From: Streptomyces barringtoniae
GTDB lineage: Bacteria; Actinomycetota; Actinomycetes; Streptomycetales; Streptomycetaceae
DNA length: 64,000 nt
NCBI RefSeq assembly: GCF_020819595.1
Contig: NZ_JAJHNP010000015.1
Coordinates: forward strand, 146,014-210,013
Direction of reading: 5' to 3'
The position numbers were made by a program, and so were the translations under genes. Shown here piece by piece: positions 44,540 to 53,394 of this stretch (position 1 is the stretch's first letter; each line of letters begins with the position of its first letter). The notes below the pieces were generated by a model that was given only the letters and a program-made list of their open reading frames with translations, did not search any database and was not told the origin of the DNA.

Positions 44540-44590
44540 GCACGTTGGCGACGCACGCGGATCGAGGGCACAGGGGGTCGGCAGCGGGGC

Positions 44591-44778
44591 TGCACACCCG
44601 GCCGGTATGCAGCTGAGCAGCTGAACCAGTTCGCGGCCGACCAGGCAGGGTCCGCGGGACTTTCGGGGTGGGGCGGCGGCCAGAAGGATCTCGTGTCCTC
44701 TCCGGCCCAGAATCGGGCCGCGCCCGGGCGATCGAGAAGGACATCGAACCTCGTACCAAGGGTGCCGCCCGCCAATGA
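44591..44778 (+). pseudogene. C-terminal remnant of a T7SS-cluster gene, frameshifted
   Basis: The plus frame from about 44591 reads RYAAEQLNQFAADQAGSAGL and SGWGGGQKDLVSS to about 44715. The natural end AIEKDIEPRTKGAARQ-stop (44728-44778) is in another frame. High GC at third codon positions and helical composition argue for a real former gene. There is no start. I infer that this is what is left of a gene of the ESX cluster after a deletion. In S. coelicolor several genes separate esxA from eccC, by my recollection; here they are missing. Confidence 0.45.
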
Positions 44779-44779
44779 G

Positions 44780-44937
44780 GTGGAGCGGACCACGAAGACC
44801 CGCATGCGCTTCGTCCCTGCCGAGCGTGAGGTACATGTCCTCGACGAGGTACGGGACGTCGCCCTGGTCGGCAACCCCCCGCGGCGAGTGGCAGCCCCCC
44901 GCGGCGAGTGGCAGCCACCCGTGGTGGCCGGCCCTGA
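44780..44937 (+). pseudogene. Small gene frameshifted by a 20-bp tandem duplication
   Basis: From GTG 44780 the reading is VERTTKTRMRFVPAEREVHV, then LDEVRDVALVGNPPRR, with strongly coding third positions. Then a perfect 20-bp tandem duplication (44875-44894, 44895-44914) shifts the frame and the ORF runs through two terminators to 45079. Without one copy it would end VGNPPRRVAATRGGRP-stop at 44935-44937, right before a hairpin, which is a sensible small gene of about 52 residues. The start follows the preceding remnant's TGA by one base. Family unknown; probably a lost ESX accessory gene. Confidence 0.5.
44875..44914. repeat. Perfect 20-bp tandem duplication
   Basis: CCCCCCGCGGCGAGTGGCAG occupies 44875-44894 and is repeated at once at 44895-44914. 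Twenty is not a multiple of three, so the duplication breaks the small ORF containing it. Confidence 0.95.
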
Positions 44938-44950
44938 GGCGCCGGCCTTT

Positions 44951-44979
44951 GCCGCTGCCCCGTTCCACGGGGCAGCGGC
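44951..44979. terminator. Hairpin in the esx-eccC interval
   Basis: Perfect 13-bp arms 44951-44963 and 44967-44979 with a 3-base loop (TCC). It lies just after the inferred original end of the small broken gene and probably served it. Confidence 0.75.
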
Positions 44980-44988
44980 GATGCGGCA

Positions 44989-45026
44989 GGGGCGGGAGCC
45001 GGACACACGCGTCCGGCTCCCGCCCC
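44989..45026. terminator. Terminator of eccC (minus strand), convergent interval
   Basis: Perfect 16-bp arms 44989-45004 and 45011-45026 with a 6-base loop, 37 bases beyond the eccC stop codon at 45063. The strongest stem in this interval; it should stop transcripts from both sides. Confidence 0.85.
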
Positions 45027-45062
45027 GTCAGCCGCTGCGGCCGCTGAGCGCCTGCACCTCAC

Positions 45063-48000
45063 TCAGTAATCGCCGCTGACCAACCCCGTCTGCACCAGCA
45101 TCTTGCCCCGCCTGCGCGAGACGAAGACGCCCCGCCCCGCCGGCATCGGCCGCGGCCGCACGCCGCCGAGCAGGTCTCCTTCGCCGGGGTCGCCGGCCAG
45201 CACCACGCCTTGCGCGCCCAGCTCCGTCATCCGCTGCATGAACGGCTCGAAAGAGGCCCGCCCCGCCCCGGCCGTCGACCGCGCGATGATGAACCGCACG
45301 CCGACATCACGGGCGAACGGCAGGAGCTCGGCGAGACCGCCCAACGGGTTGCCGCTGGATGTCGACACCAGGTCGTAGTCATCCACGACCACGTACACCG
45401 TCGGACCGCGCCACCAGCTCCGCTCCCGCAGCTGCTGGGCCGTGACGTCGGCGGTGGGCGTGCGCCGCTTCATCAGGTCGGCGAGCGCCACCATGTGGTG
45501 GTCCATGGCGTTGGACATGGGGATGTACTCGGCCAGGTGCGAGGCAGGGGTGACGTCCAGCAGGGAGCGCCGGTTGTCGACCACGAAGAACTTCGCCTCG
45601 TCGCCCGAATAGCGCTGCGTCAGCTGTGCGATGAGCAGCCGCAGCAGGTTCGACTTGCCCGACTCGCTCTCGCCGAAGACCAGGAAGAAGGGGTCCTGTT
45701 CGAAGTCGACGAAGACGGGTTCGAGGTTGTCCTCGTCGAGGGCGAAGGCGATGCCGTGCTGAGGGAGGCGGTCGCCCGGAGGCAGCTGCTCCGCGGGGAA
45801 CTCCCGGGGGAGGAGCCGCACCTGCGGTGCCCCGGGCGCCTGCCAGTGCCGGGAGACCTCGGCCGCCAGGGCCGCCGTCGCGTCGGCGAGGTCCGTGTCG
45901 GACGTCAGGCCGTCTATTCTCGGCACCGCCGCCATGAAGTGCAGCTTCTGCGGCGACACACCGCGCCCCGGCACTCCTGCCGGAACGTTCGCCGCCACCT
46001 TGCGGTCGATCTCGGAGTCCATGGTGTCGCCGAGCCGCAGTTCGAGGCGGTTCATCACGTGGTCCTTGAGGTTTGCCCGGACCTCCATCGAACGTGATGC
46101 CGTGAGGATCAGATGGATGCCGTAGCCGAGGCCGCGTGACGCGATCTCGAGGATGGCCGGTTCCAGGCTCTCGTAGTCCGAACGGAAGTTGCCCCAGCCG
46201 TCGATCACCAGGAACACGTCGCCCCACGGCTGGTCGGTGACCGAGATGTCGCCGCGTGCCCGCCGGGCGCGGAAGTCCGCGATCGAGGCGATGCCCGACG
46301 ACCGGAAGTACTCCTCCCGGCGCCGCAGTACGCCGTACACCTCCGACACCGTACGCCGTACCCGCTCCGGGTCCAGCCGGGAGGCGACACCGCCGACGTG
46401 CGGCAGGCCGCTCACCGACACCATGGAGCCGCCACCGAAGTCCAGGCCGTAGAACTGCACCTCGTACGGCGTGTGTGTCAGCGCGAAGGAGCAGATCAGC
46501 GACCTCAGCAGGGTGGACTTGCCGGACTGCGGGCCGCCGAGGATCTGCAGGTGGCCCGCGGCCCCGGAGAAGTCGAGCCACAGGGGCTCACGGCGCTGTT
46601 CGTACGGCTTGTCGACCAGGCCCGCAGGGATGACGAGGCGTCCTGCGCCCTCGTAGCCCGGCTGCGTGAGTCCCCGTTCCGGCACGGCCGTGAGCTTGGG
46701 CAGCAGCCCGTCCAGCGAAGGAGGGCTGTCCAGCGGCGGCAGCCACACCCGGTGCGCCGCGGGCCCCTGCGCCTCCAGCCGGCGCACGATCACGTCGAGC
46801 ACCGTGTCCGCGAGGGCGTCGTCGACCTGTGACGTCGACTCCGTACGCTGCTGCGGCACCGGCGCGTACTGCACGGGCACCTCCGCGGCCGTGAACAGCA
46901 CCGGGCGCCGGTCGACGGGCAGCGACCCCCCGTCCGAGGCGGCCTGCCTGTTCCCGGAGCGGTACACGCCGGAGACGTACGCCGCCTTGAAGCGCACCAT
47001 CTCGTCGGTGCCGAACTTCAGGAAGCCGGAGCCCGGGACGTTGGGGAGTTCATAGGCGTCGGGGACGCCGAGTGCCGCACGGGACTCGGCCGCGGAGAAG
47101 GTGCGCAGGCCGATCCGGTAGGACAGGTACGTCTCCAGGCCACGCAGGCGGCCCTCCTCCAGACGCTGCGAGGCCAGCAGCAGGTGCACGCCCAGCGAAC
47201 GGCCGATACGGCCGATCTGCACGAACATCTCGATGAAGTCCGGCTTCGCGGTCAGCAGCTCGCTGAACTCGTCGATGACCAGGACGAGGGACGGGATCGG
47301 CTGGAGCGGGGCGCCGGCCGCGCGGGCCTTCTCGTAGTCATGGATGTTGGCGTAGTTGCCCGCGTCGCGCAGCATCTCCTGGCGGCGGTTCAGCTCGCCG
47401 CGGATCGAGTCGCCCATGCGGTCGACCAGGGTGAGGTCGTCGGCCAGGTTGGTGATGACCGCCGCCACGTGCGGCATCTGCGCCATGCCGGCGAACGTCG
47501 CACCGCCCTTGAAGTCGGCGAGGACGAAGTTCAGCGTCTCGGAGGAATGGGTCACCGCGAGCCCGAGCACGAGCGTGCGCAGCAGTTCCGACTTGCCGGA
47601 GCCGGTGGCCCCCACGCACAGGCCGTGGGGGCCCATGCCCTCCTGCGCGGCCTCCTTGAGGTCCAGCATCACGGGACGGCCGTCCACGCCGACACCGATC
47701 GGCACCCGCAACCGCTCGGCCAGTCCACGCGGCCGCCAGGTGCGCTGGGGGTCGACGGACGCCGCGTCCCCGAGGTTCAGCAGGTCGGTGAACTCCAGGT
47801 TGGCGAGCAGGGGTTCGTCGTCGTCACCGCCGGAGGCGAGGCGCAGCGGGGCCAGCTGCCGGGCGAGGGCCTCGGCGGACTCGTAGGACAGGGCGTCCGG
47901 CGTGCCCTCGTAGACCTCGCCGCCCGCCGACTCCAGACGCAGGGCGGTGGGCCGTACGACGACCGCGAGGTCGCCGCGTGCGGCGGTGGGTTCACCGGGC

Positions 48001-49028
48001 ACCACCTCGATGACGGTGACGCCCTGCAGCCCTTCGAGGTTGGCCAGCACGGAGTCCGGCGGCAGGGAGACACCGTCGAGGACGACGACGATGTGGGGCT
48101 CGTCCAGGAGGGGCGCGGCACCCGGGTGGAATCGCGGGCGGCCGGAGAGGCGAGCGGCCAGCAGGGTCTCCAGATCGCGGGCGTCAGGGCCGATCAGGCG
48201 GCGGACGCCCGCGCCGTCCACGGCACCGGCCGCCTGAGCGTGCGGCAGCCACTTGGCCCACTCCCACTGCGGGAGCGTGTCGGGTCCGGCCGCCACCGCG
48301 AGGACCAGATCCTCCGGAGAGTGCAGCGCGGCCAGCGAGCCGGTCAGGGCACGGACACAGGCGCGCACGGATTCGGCGTCACCGCTGACCGTGACGTGGT
48401 AGAAGGCGCGCAGCGACACGGCCATCGGCAGGTCGTTCAGGGCGCCGTGGACGTCGAGGAAACGCTGCACGGCACCCGCCGTGAGCGGTTCCAGCCGGCC
48501 GGCCGGGCCGGTCTCGGGGGCGACGAGCGGCGTGGCCAGCTCCTGGGCCCCCAGGCCGATGCGCACCTGGGCGAAGTCCTCGTCGCCCGGCCTGCGTTCC
48601 CACACCCGGCTGCCCTCGGCGACCAGCGCCCACAACTGTTCCGGTGAGGGGTGCAGGTAGTACTGCGCGTCGCGCTGTGTCTTCGCGGTGTCCACCGCCG
48701 CGCGCCGGGTCTGTGACAAATACCGCATGTAGTCGCGCCGCACGTCGGCGAGTTGACCCTGGGAACCACGCCGGAAGCGGACCACCATTGCGATGGACAT
48801 GGCGACCGTGGAGGCGATCATCACCATGCCCATGATCTTCATGAACGGCTGTCCGTTCGTGAAGAAGAAGACCACCGAGCCGCCCATGCCGAGCGTCGGC
48901 AGCAACTGCATGAGGACGCTCTCCTGCGGCCCCCGGGGCAATTCCGGGGGAGGCTGGAGAACGACCTCTTCTGTGGGCACTTCGGACGGCAGCGCCCGAG
49001 GCGGGCGCTTCACGACGATGTGACTCAC
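45063..49028 (-). CDS. eccC: Type VII secretion ATPase EccC (EccCa/EccCb fused)
   Basis: 1321 residues from GTG 49028 (GGGGAG 5 bases upstream; the longer ORF extends into non-coding sequence). Two membrane segments near 45-80 (VVFFFTNGQP, VMIASTVAMSIAMVV), a DUF-type linker, then three FtsK/SpoIIIE ATPase domains: Walker A GATGSGKSE (Lys479), GGPQSGKST (Lys837) and GESESGKSN (Lys1125). Walker B-like strands include LVLVIDEFSELL, DVFLVIDGWGNF and TVYVVVDDYDL. EccC is the motor that recognises the WXG100 export signal and drives substrates through the pore. It is encoded opposite to the esx genes and divergent from eccD. Confidence 0.96.
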   Translation of the reverse strand: MSHIVVKRPPRALPSEVPTEEVVLQPPPELPRGPQESVLMQLLPTLGMGGSVVFFFTNGQPFMKIMGMVMIASTVAMSIAMVVRFRRGSQGQLADVRRDYMRYLSQTRRAAVDTAKTQRDAQYYLHPSPEQLWALVAEGSRVWERRPGDEDFAQVRIGLGAQELATPLVAPETGPAGRLEPLTAGAVQRFLDVHGALNDLPMAVSLRAFYHVTVSGDAESVRACVRALTGSLAALHSPEDLVLAVAAGPDTLPQWEWAKWLPHAQAAGAVDGAGVRRLIGPDARDLETLLAARLSGRPRFHPGAAPLLDEPHIVVVLDGVSLPPDSVLANLEGLQGVTVIEVVPGEPTAARGDLAVVVRPTALRLESAGGEVYEGTPDALSYESAEALARQLAPLRLASGGDDDEPLLANLEFTDLLNLGDAASVDPQRTWRPRGLAERLRVPIGVGVDGRPVMLDLKEAAQEGMGPHGLCVGATGSGKSELLRTLVLGLAVTHSSETLNFVLADFKGGATFAGMAQMPHVAAVITNLADDLTLVDRMGDSIRGELNRRQEMLRDAGNYANIHDYEKARAAGAPLQPIPSLVLVIDEFSELLTAKPDFIEMFVQIGRIGRSLGVHLLLASQRLEEGRLRGLETYLSYRIGLRTFSAAESRAALGVPDAYELPNVPGSGFLKFGTDEMVRFKAAYVSGVYRSGNRQAASDGGSLPVDRRPVLFTAAEVPVQYAPVPQQRTESTSQVDDALADTVLDVIVRRLEAQGPAAHRVWLPPLDSPPSLDGLLPKLTAVPERGLTQPGYEGAGRLVIPAGLVDKPYEQRREPLWLDFSGAAGHLQILGGPQSGKSTLLRSLICSFALTHTPYEVQFYGLDFGGGSMVSVSGLPHVGGVASRLDPERVRRTVSEVYGVLRRREEYFRSSGIASIADFRARRARGDISVTDQPWGDVFLVIDGWGNFRSDYESLEPAILEIASRGLGYGIHLILTASRSMEVRANLKDHVMNRLELRLGDTMDSEIDRKVAANVPAGVPGRGVSPQKLHFMAAVPRIDGLTSDTDLADATAALAAEVSRHWQAPGAPQVRLLPREFPAEQLPPGDRLPQHGIAFALDEDNLEPVFVDFEQDPFFLVFGESESGKSNLLRLLIAQLTQRYSGDEAKFFVVDNRRSLLDVTPASHLAEYIPMSNAMDHHMVALADLMKRRTPTADVTAQQLRERSWWRGPTVYVVVDDYDLVSTSSGNPLGGLAELLPFARDVGVRFIIARSTAGAGRASFEPFMQRMTELGAQGVVLAGDPGEGDLLGGVRPRPMPAGRGVFVSRRRGKMLVQTGLVSGDY

Positions 49029-49333
49029 TGCTCCCCAATTCCTTTGCCGGGCCCCAAGAATGAGGTCCGCCCCCCGTTGATGGACGGACGCAGGCCGCCG
49101 CGTGATCCTACTGACTCCACGAGTGACCGGTGCGCGGTAGGGTGCCGGGTGTTCGCTCGAGCACACGCGAACACACCCCGCGAACCGGGGTATTCCGTGC
49201 GAGGCGTCACCGCACGCCGGCCCTGGCGGAGCCCGGTGGCGCCCTTCGCGTCACCCTCCGGCGGTCCCGGCCGGGGACGGACGCAGGATTCTCACATCAC
49301 GGGCGCAGAACCATCACTGAGGGGGAGCACAAG
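49029..49333. other. Divergent promoter region between eccC and eccD
   Basis: 305 bases. Contains an inverted repeat GTGTTCGC/GCGAACAC (49149-49156, 49167-49174), a small hairpin CCCCG-CGAAC-CGGGG (49176-49190) and TAGGGT (49138-49143) as a possible -10 toward eccD. Ribosome sites for both genes are at its ends. The inverted repeat could be an operator shared by the two core-complex genes. Confidence 0.5.
49149..49174. promoter_or_regulatory. Inverted repeat in the eccC-eccD divergent region
   Basis: 8-bp arms GTGTTCGC (49149-49156) and GCGAACAC (49167-49174), centre-to-centre 18 bp, a spacing suited to a dimeric regulator. Located just downstream of the candidate eccD -10. Confidence 0.4.
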
Positions 49334-50827
49334 GTGAGCACGACAGCCACGGGCACAGCGGTGCCCGGCTCGGGGGCGGGGTCGGGGCTCGGTTTCTGCC
49401 GGGTCACGATCGTCGCGCCCGACAGCCGGATCGACGTGGCGCTGCCCGACGACATCCCGGTCGCCGACATCTACCCGGAGATCCTCCGGCTCTCCCGGCA
49501 GCGCCCCGCCGAGGGCGCGCCGGTCGGCTACCACCTCGTACGCCGGGACGGCACCGTTCTCGACAGCGCACGCTCCTTTGCCGCACAACGGATTCTCGAC
49601 GGTGAACTGCTCACGCTGCGCCCCTTCTCCGAGTCGTTGCCGCCCGCCGTCTTCGACGACGTCTCCGAGGCGGTCGCCTCGGCGGTGACCCGGCACCGCA
49701 CCCTGTGGAGCGGCGACCTCACACGCGCCGCGGGACTCGCGGGCGCGGGCGTCCTGTCAACCCTGCTCGCCTTCGTCGCCTGGAACGCCGATCCCCGGCA
49801 CGACATGCACAGCCTGCCCGGGATACTCGCGGGCGTCGCCGGGGTGCTCCTCGTGGTCTTCGCCGCCGTACGGGGCCGGGTCTACGACGACCGGGGCTCG
49901 GCGACAGCCCTGGGTCTCGGCGCTCTGCCCAACGTCGGCGTGGCCGGATCGGGACTCCTCTCCCTCGCCCACGGCCAGGGCATCGGCAAACTGCAGTTCC
50001 TGCTCGCCTGCGCAGCGGTCCTGCTCGCCTCGGTCATCCTGACGCTGTGCACACCGGGCGGGGACGCCCCGTTCGTCGCGTTCGTCGTCGCGTCCGCGCT
50101 CGGCCTGATCACCGTCTTCACGGCGATCCTCGTGCACTGGACGCCGAAGGAGATCGCCGCCCTGTGCGCGCCGGTCGCGGTGGCCGGCCTGGCCTTCCTG
50201 CCGGGACTGTCCATGCGCTTCGCCCGGCTGCCCATCGGCTTCGACCCGCCGAACTCCGCGCAGAGCAGCGTCTACGGCACGGAGACGGCCGTGCAGGAAC
50301 CGGTAGACATGAGGCGGATCGAGGCCCAGGCCCGCCGTGGCCACGAGATCCTGGTCGGTCTCGTCGGCGGCTGTGCGCTCACCGCGCTCGCCTCCTGCGC
50401 GGTGCTCGGATTCTCCGACGACGTCTGGGCCCAACTGCTCGCCTGCGCAACGGCCGTGGCGCTGCTCATGCGCGCCCAGCTCTTCCGCTACACCGGCCAG
50501 GTCGCCCCGCTCCTGGCGGCCGGACTCGGCTCACTCGTCCTGCTCGGTCTGGGCCTGGCACTCAACCCGCCGCACTCCGTGCTGCGCGAGGCACTCACCG
50601 GAGACCGCTCCGGCCTCGACATCCGTGCGACCTGGCTCGCCGCGGCCATCGCGGCCGGGGCGGCCCTCGTGGCAGCCCTGGGCCTCGTCGTCCCGCGCCG
50701 GGGCCTCGGCCCCTTCTGGGGCCGCTTCCTGGAGATCATCGAAGGCTTCGTGCTCCTGACGCTGGTGCCCCTTGCGCTCGCCGTGTTCGACGTGTACGCG
50801 ACGGCCCGCGCGATGACCAGCAAGTGA
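49334..50827 (+). CDS. eccD: Type VII secretion integral membrane protein EccD
   Basis: 497 residues from GTG 49334 (GGGGGAG upstream). Residues about 18-100 are the ubiquitin-like cytoplasmic domain (FCRVTIVAPDSRIDVALPDD, GYHLVRRDGTVLDSARSF). After about 125 come roughly eleven membrane segments (for example GVLSTLLAFVAW, GILAGVAGVLLVVFAAV, LLACAAVLLASVILTLC, FVLLTLVPLALAVFDVY). EccD forms the channel-like part of the ESX membrane complex. The 64-base gap to the next gene and same strand suggest cotranscription. Confidence 0.93.
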   Translation: MSTTATGTAVPGSGAGSGLGFCRVTIVAPDSRIDVALPDDIPVADIYPEILRLSRQRPAEGAPVGYHLVRRDGTVLDSARSFAAQRILDGELLTLRPFSESLPPAVFDDVSEAVASAVTRHRTLWSGDLTRAAGLAGAGVLSTLLAFVAWNADPRHDMHSLPGILAGVAGVLLVVFAAVRGRVYDDRGSATALGLGALPNVGVAGSGLLSLAHGQGIGKLQFLLACAAVLLASVILTLCTPGGDAPFVAFVVASALGLITVFTAILVHWTPKEIAALCAPVAVAGLAFLPGLSMRFARLPIGFDPPNSAQSSVYGTETAVQEPVDMRRIEAQARRGHEILVGLVGGCALTALASCAVLGFSDDVWAQLLACATAVALLMRAQLFRYTGQVAPLLAAGLGSLVLLGLGLALNPPHSVLREALTGDRSGLDIRATWLAAAIAAGAALVAALGLVVPRRGLGPFWGRFLEIIEGFVLLTLVPLALAVFDVYATARAMTSK

Positions 50828-50891
50828 CCCGGGCCGGCCTCGTCGGCCTCCCGGCCCCTGTCAGCGGCGGCGAAGAAAAGGATTCAGCAGC

Positions 50892-52388
50892 GTGAGCTTC
50901 GGCCCACCCCCGTCCATGTACACCCAGTCCGCGCCGACGGCCGACCAGCCGCGGAACAGACCCCGCAGACGCGTACTCGGCGCGGTCGCCGCGGTGGTGG
51001 CCGCCGTCGTGTGCCTCGGCGCGGGTCTGTTCTGGTACCACTCGGCCGACCGGACGAAGGGGCGGACTGACGCCAAGGCGGTCCGGCAGGCCCCGGACGC
51101 CATACGCGAGACCGTGGAGAAGGCCCCCGTCTCACCGGAGGGCCAGGTCGTCGTCCAGCACAACGAAGGCGGCCTCACCGGGAAGCAGCAGCGGTTCGCG
51201 CCCGCCACCTGGGCCACGGACACGATCGTCGCGCGGACCCTCGCCGACCGCATCGAGGGCTACAAGATCGAGCCCGACCCCGACTGGGACGCCAAGGCAT
51301 GGACCCTCCAACTCGGCGGCCACGTCTGCGCCGTCAGCCGCGACGTCACCGCCGACGGCCGGACCGCCGTCGTCGTCGAGCCCGGGCGCACGGACAACCC
51401 CCAGGCCGGTGTCTGTGACGAGGTGGTCATGGTCGACCTCGGCACCGGCAAGAAGCTCTGGCAGGAGAAGATGCCGGCGGCCGACGCCGCCTCCATCATC
51501 ACCACCAACATCTCCCTGACCCGGGGCGTCGTGGCCATCGCCTGGGGCGAGGGGTCGGTGGCGTACGACATGGACAGCGGAAAGCGGCTGTGGAAAACGC
51601 TCGGCACGTCACAGTGCCGCGACTCGGCCTATGCCGGTGGCGGGGCCCTGCTGGCCCTCGTCAAGTGCGGCGACTCCAGCGCCCCCACCTACCGGGTGGA
51701 GAAGCTCGAGCCGCGCACCGGCAAGGTTCTGTGGCGCTACTCCGTCAGCAACGGTCTGCTGAACATCTACCTGCCGTCGGCCGACCCGCCCGTGATCGCC
51801 GTCGAGGCGGGGGACTACCGGGTCACGGACCTGATCACCCTGGATCCGAAGAACGGCGAGCGGCTGGCCACCATCTCGATGAACGGCTACGCCCCCACGT
51901 GCGGCGGCAACGTCGAGGGCTTCTTCGACGCCGTCGACAAGTGCTACGGCATGGTGGTCGGCCGCGACCGGGTCTTCGTCATGAGCAAGGACACCGTAGA
52001 CCTCACCAGGAAGCCCGAGAACCAGATCACGGCCTTCGACCTCAAGACGGGCACCGCCGTCAAGAGGTTCGTGGGCCGGCGCTTCCAGCAGGTCGTCCCC
52101 GTCCGCATGAACGGTGACGACCTGATCATTTTCCGCAGCACCGACGACGACGTCCAGCCGGCCACCGTGCTGGACTGGAACCTCCGGACCGACAAGGAGA
52201 CCCCGTACCTCCTGTTCCACCTCCCCGCGGACGACGAGGCCGAACTCGGCAACCCGGAGGATTCGGACATCCTCTACGAACAGGGGCGCGCCTTCTTCGC
52301 CCGCCGCGTGCTGGCACGCGACGACGTCCATCCGAAGGACCCGGTGCTCTCGGTGATCGGAGTGGGCACCGCCGGGCTGAAGCACTGA
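50892..52388 (+). CDS. Membrane-anchored PQQ-like beta-propeller protein of the T7SS locus
   Basis: 498 residues from GTG 50892. A short Pro-rich cytoplasmic part is followed by one membrane segment (VLGAVAAVVAAVVCLGAGLF, about 34-53), placing the rest outside. Repeated strands with the W/D-x-x-TG-K/E-x-x-W pattern (VDLGTGKKLWQEK, YDMDSGKRLWKT, LEPRTGKVLWRYS, FDLKTGTAVKRF) make a PQQ-type beta-propeller (outer-membrane BamB-like fold). Four or more Cys suggest disulfides (HVCAVS, GVCDE, SQCRDS, KCYGM). Function unknown; probably a scaffold or sensor for secretion. A terminator follows within 10 bases. Confidence 0.82.
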   Translation: MSFGPPPSMYTQSAPTADQPRNRPRRRVLGAVAAVVAAVVCLGAGLFWYHSADRTKGRTDAKAVRQAPDAIRETVEKAPVSPEGQVVVQHNEGGLTGKQQRFAPATWATDTIVARTLADRIEGYKIEPDPDWDAKAWTLQLGGHVCAVSRDVTADGRTAVVVEPGRTDNPQAGVCDEVVMVDLGTGKKLWQEKMPAADAASIITTNISLTRGVVAIAWGEGSVAYDMDSGKRLWKTLGTSQCRDSAYAGGGALLALVKCGDSSAPTYRVEKLEPRTGKVLWRYSVSNGLLNIYLPSADPPVIAVEAGDYRVTDLITLDPKNGERLATISMNGYAPTCGGNVEGFFDAVDKCYGMVVGRDRVFVMSKDTVDLTRKPENQITAFDLKTGTAVKRFVGRRFQQVVPVRMNGDDLIIFRSTDDDVQPATVLDWNLRTDKETPYLLFHLPADDEAELGNPEDSDILYEQGRAFFARRVLARDDVHPKDPVLSVIGVGTAGLKH

Positions 52389-52394
52389 AAGACG

Positions 52395-52422
52395 AAGGGC
52401 GGCACGCGTGCGTGCCGCCCTT
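52395..52422. terminator. Terminator after the T7SS cluster
   Basis: 12-bp perfect arms 52395-52406 and 52411-52422 with a 4-base loop, T-rich 3' side (CCCTTTC). It lies between the converging beta-propeller and DUF397 genes and serves both. Confidence 0.88.
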
Positions 52423-52434
52423 TCTCGCGTTCCG

Positions 52435-52764
52435 CTACTGCCCCGCGAGCCCCCCGTTACGCTCCGACGGCTCCAGATCGAACTCCCCGTCCCGCGCACC
52501 CAGTACGAACGCCCGCCACTCCGCCTCGGTGTAGCGCAGCACGGTGCCGTGGTCGAGGGAGGAGCGCATCGCCACCGCCCCGCCGGGCAGGTACGCGATC
52601 TCGACCCGCTCCTCGTGCTCCTCCGTGCCCGGAGCGCTGTGCCACTCCGCGCCGGAGATGTCGAGCGCGTACAGCTCGTCCCGCTCCCGCTCCTTGCGTG
52701 CCTTGACGTCTTCCCGCGATTCCGGCGCCGGGGTCCCGGCGCTCGTGCCCTGTGTCTCGGCCAT
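52435..52764 (-). CDS. DUF397 domain protein
   Basis: 109 residues from ATG 52764. A charged helical N-terminus (ESREDVKARKERERDELY) is followed by the DUF397 core: DISGAEWHSAPG, VEIAYLPGGAVAMRSSLDH, VLRYTEAEWRAFVLGARDGEFD. DUF397 proteins are abundant in Streptomyces, often beside XRE-type regulators; no such regulator is next to it here, so this is a stand-alone copy with an unusual N-terminal extension. Function is unproven. Confidence 0.85.
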   Translation of the reverse strand: MAETQGTSAGTPAPESREDVKARKERERDELYALDISGAEWHSAPGTEEHEERVEIAYLPGGAVAMRSSLDHGTVLRYTEAEWRAFVLGARDGEFDLEPSERNGGLAGQ

Positions 52765-52985
52765 GGTGAAGCGGCCCCCTTCGGCTTACGGACAGCGTTG
52801 CGTTGTCACCCTACTGGGAGGCCACGCACGCGTACGGTGAAACCGCCTGGTCAACGCCTGGAGGAGTGGCCGGTCCGGCACGTGGGGTGGACGGGCCGCC
52901 GTCTTGTGCCCAGGGAGCGGAGGTTTCGTCACGGGCAGGCAACGGTCGTGCTCATGCCATGCAATGCTCACCTAAAGTCCCGGCC

Positions 52986-53213
52986 ATGAGCATGCCTGTC
53001 ACCGCCCCGTGGTCCCTCTCGTCCGCCGGCGTACGTGCCCTGGGCCGCGGCCGGGGCGGCGGCTACCACGGCAGCTATCACAGCAGCTATCACGGCGGCC
53101 ACCACCACTACGGGAGCCACGGATCCGGCGGCGGCTTCGTGTGGACAACGGTCGCCGTCCTGGTCGTCGTGATCGTGGCCGTCCTGGTCTGGAACGCCCG
53201 ACGCGACCGGTGA
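52986..53213 (+). CDS. Small His/Gly/Tyr/Ser-rich single-pass membrane protein
   Basis: 75 residues from ATG 52986. The central stretch GGGYHGSYHSSYHGGHHHYG contains seven His, many Gly/Tyr/Ser and no acidic residue. A C-terminal membrane segment (VWTTVAVLVVVIVAVLVW) and basic tail NARRDR follow. It could bind metal ions or form aggregating patches at the membrane; this is inference. No ribosome site of note. It lies 181 bases before rpsO and is not obviously linked to it. Confidence 0.6.
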   Translation: MSMPVTAPWSLSSAGVRALGRGRGGGYHGSYHSSYHGGHHHYGSHGSGGGFVWTTVAVLVVVIVAVLVWNARRDR

Positions 53214-53394
53214 CACGGACGGCCGAACCGTGCTGGTACCCTGAGTGACGGCCGTTTGTGTACGCACCCCCGGAGCCCTTCGAAAAGGCTCTGGAGGCCG
53301 CGCCCAGCGGATCCCGCCTCCCGAGTAACGGAAGCTCCCCCGAGACGTAGACCGGGGGCACTCGGTGGCACTCAACAGACTATGAGGAGTACGC

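Noticed and set aside
44693..45079. Continuous plus-strand ORF through the esx-eccC interval
   Set aside because: It is a fusion of two former reading frames and runs through two strong hairpins; treated as remnants instead.
53214..53394. tRNA gene in the rpsO leader
   Set aside because: No cloverleaf or T-loop GTTCGA-type box with matching acceptor stem could be found.
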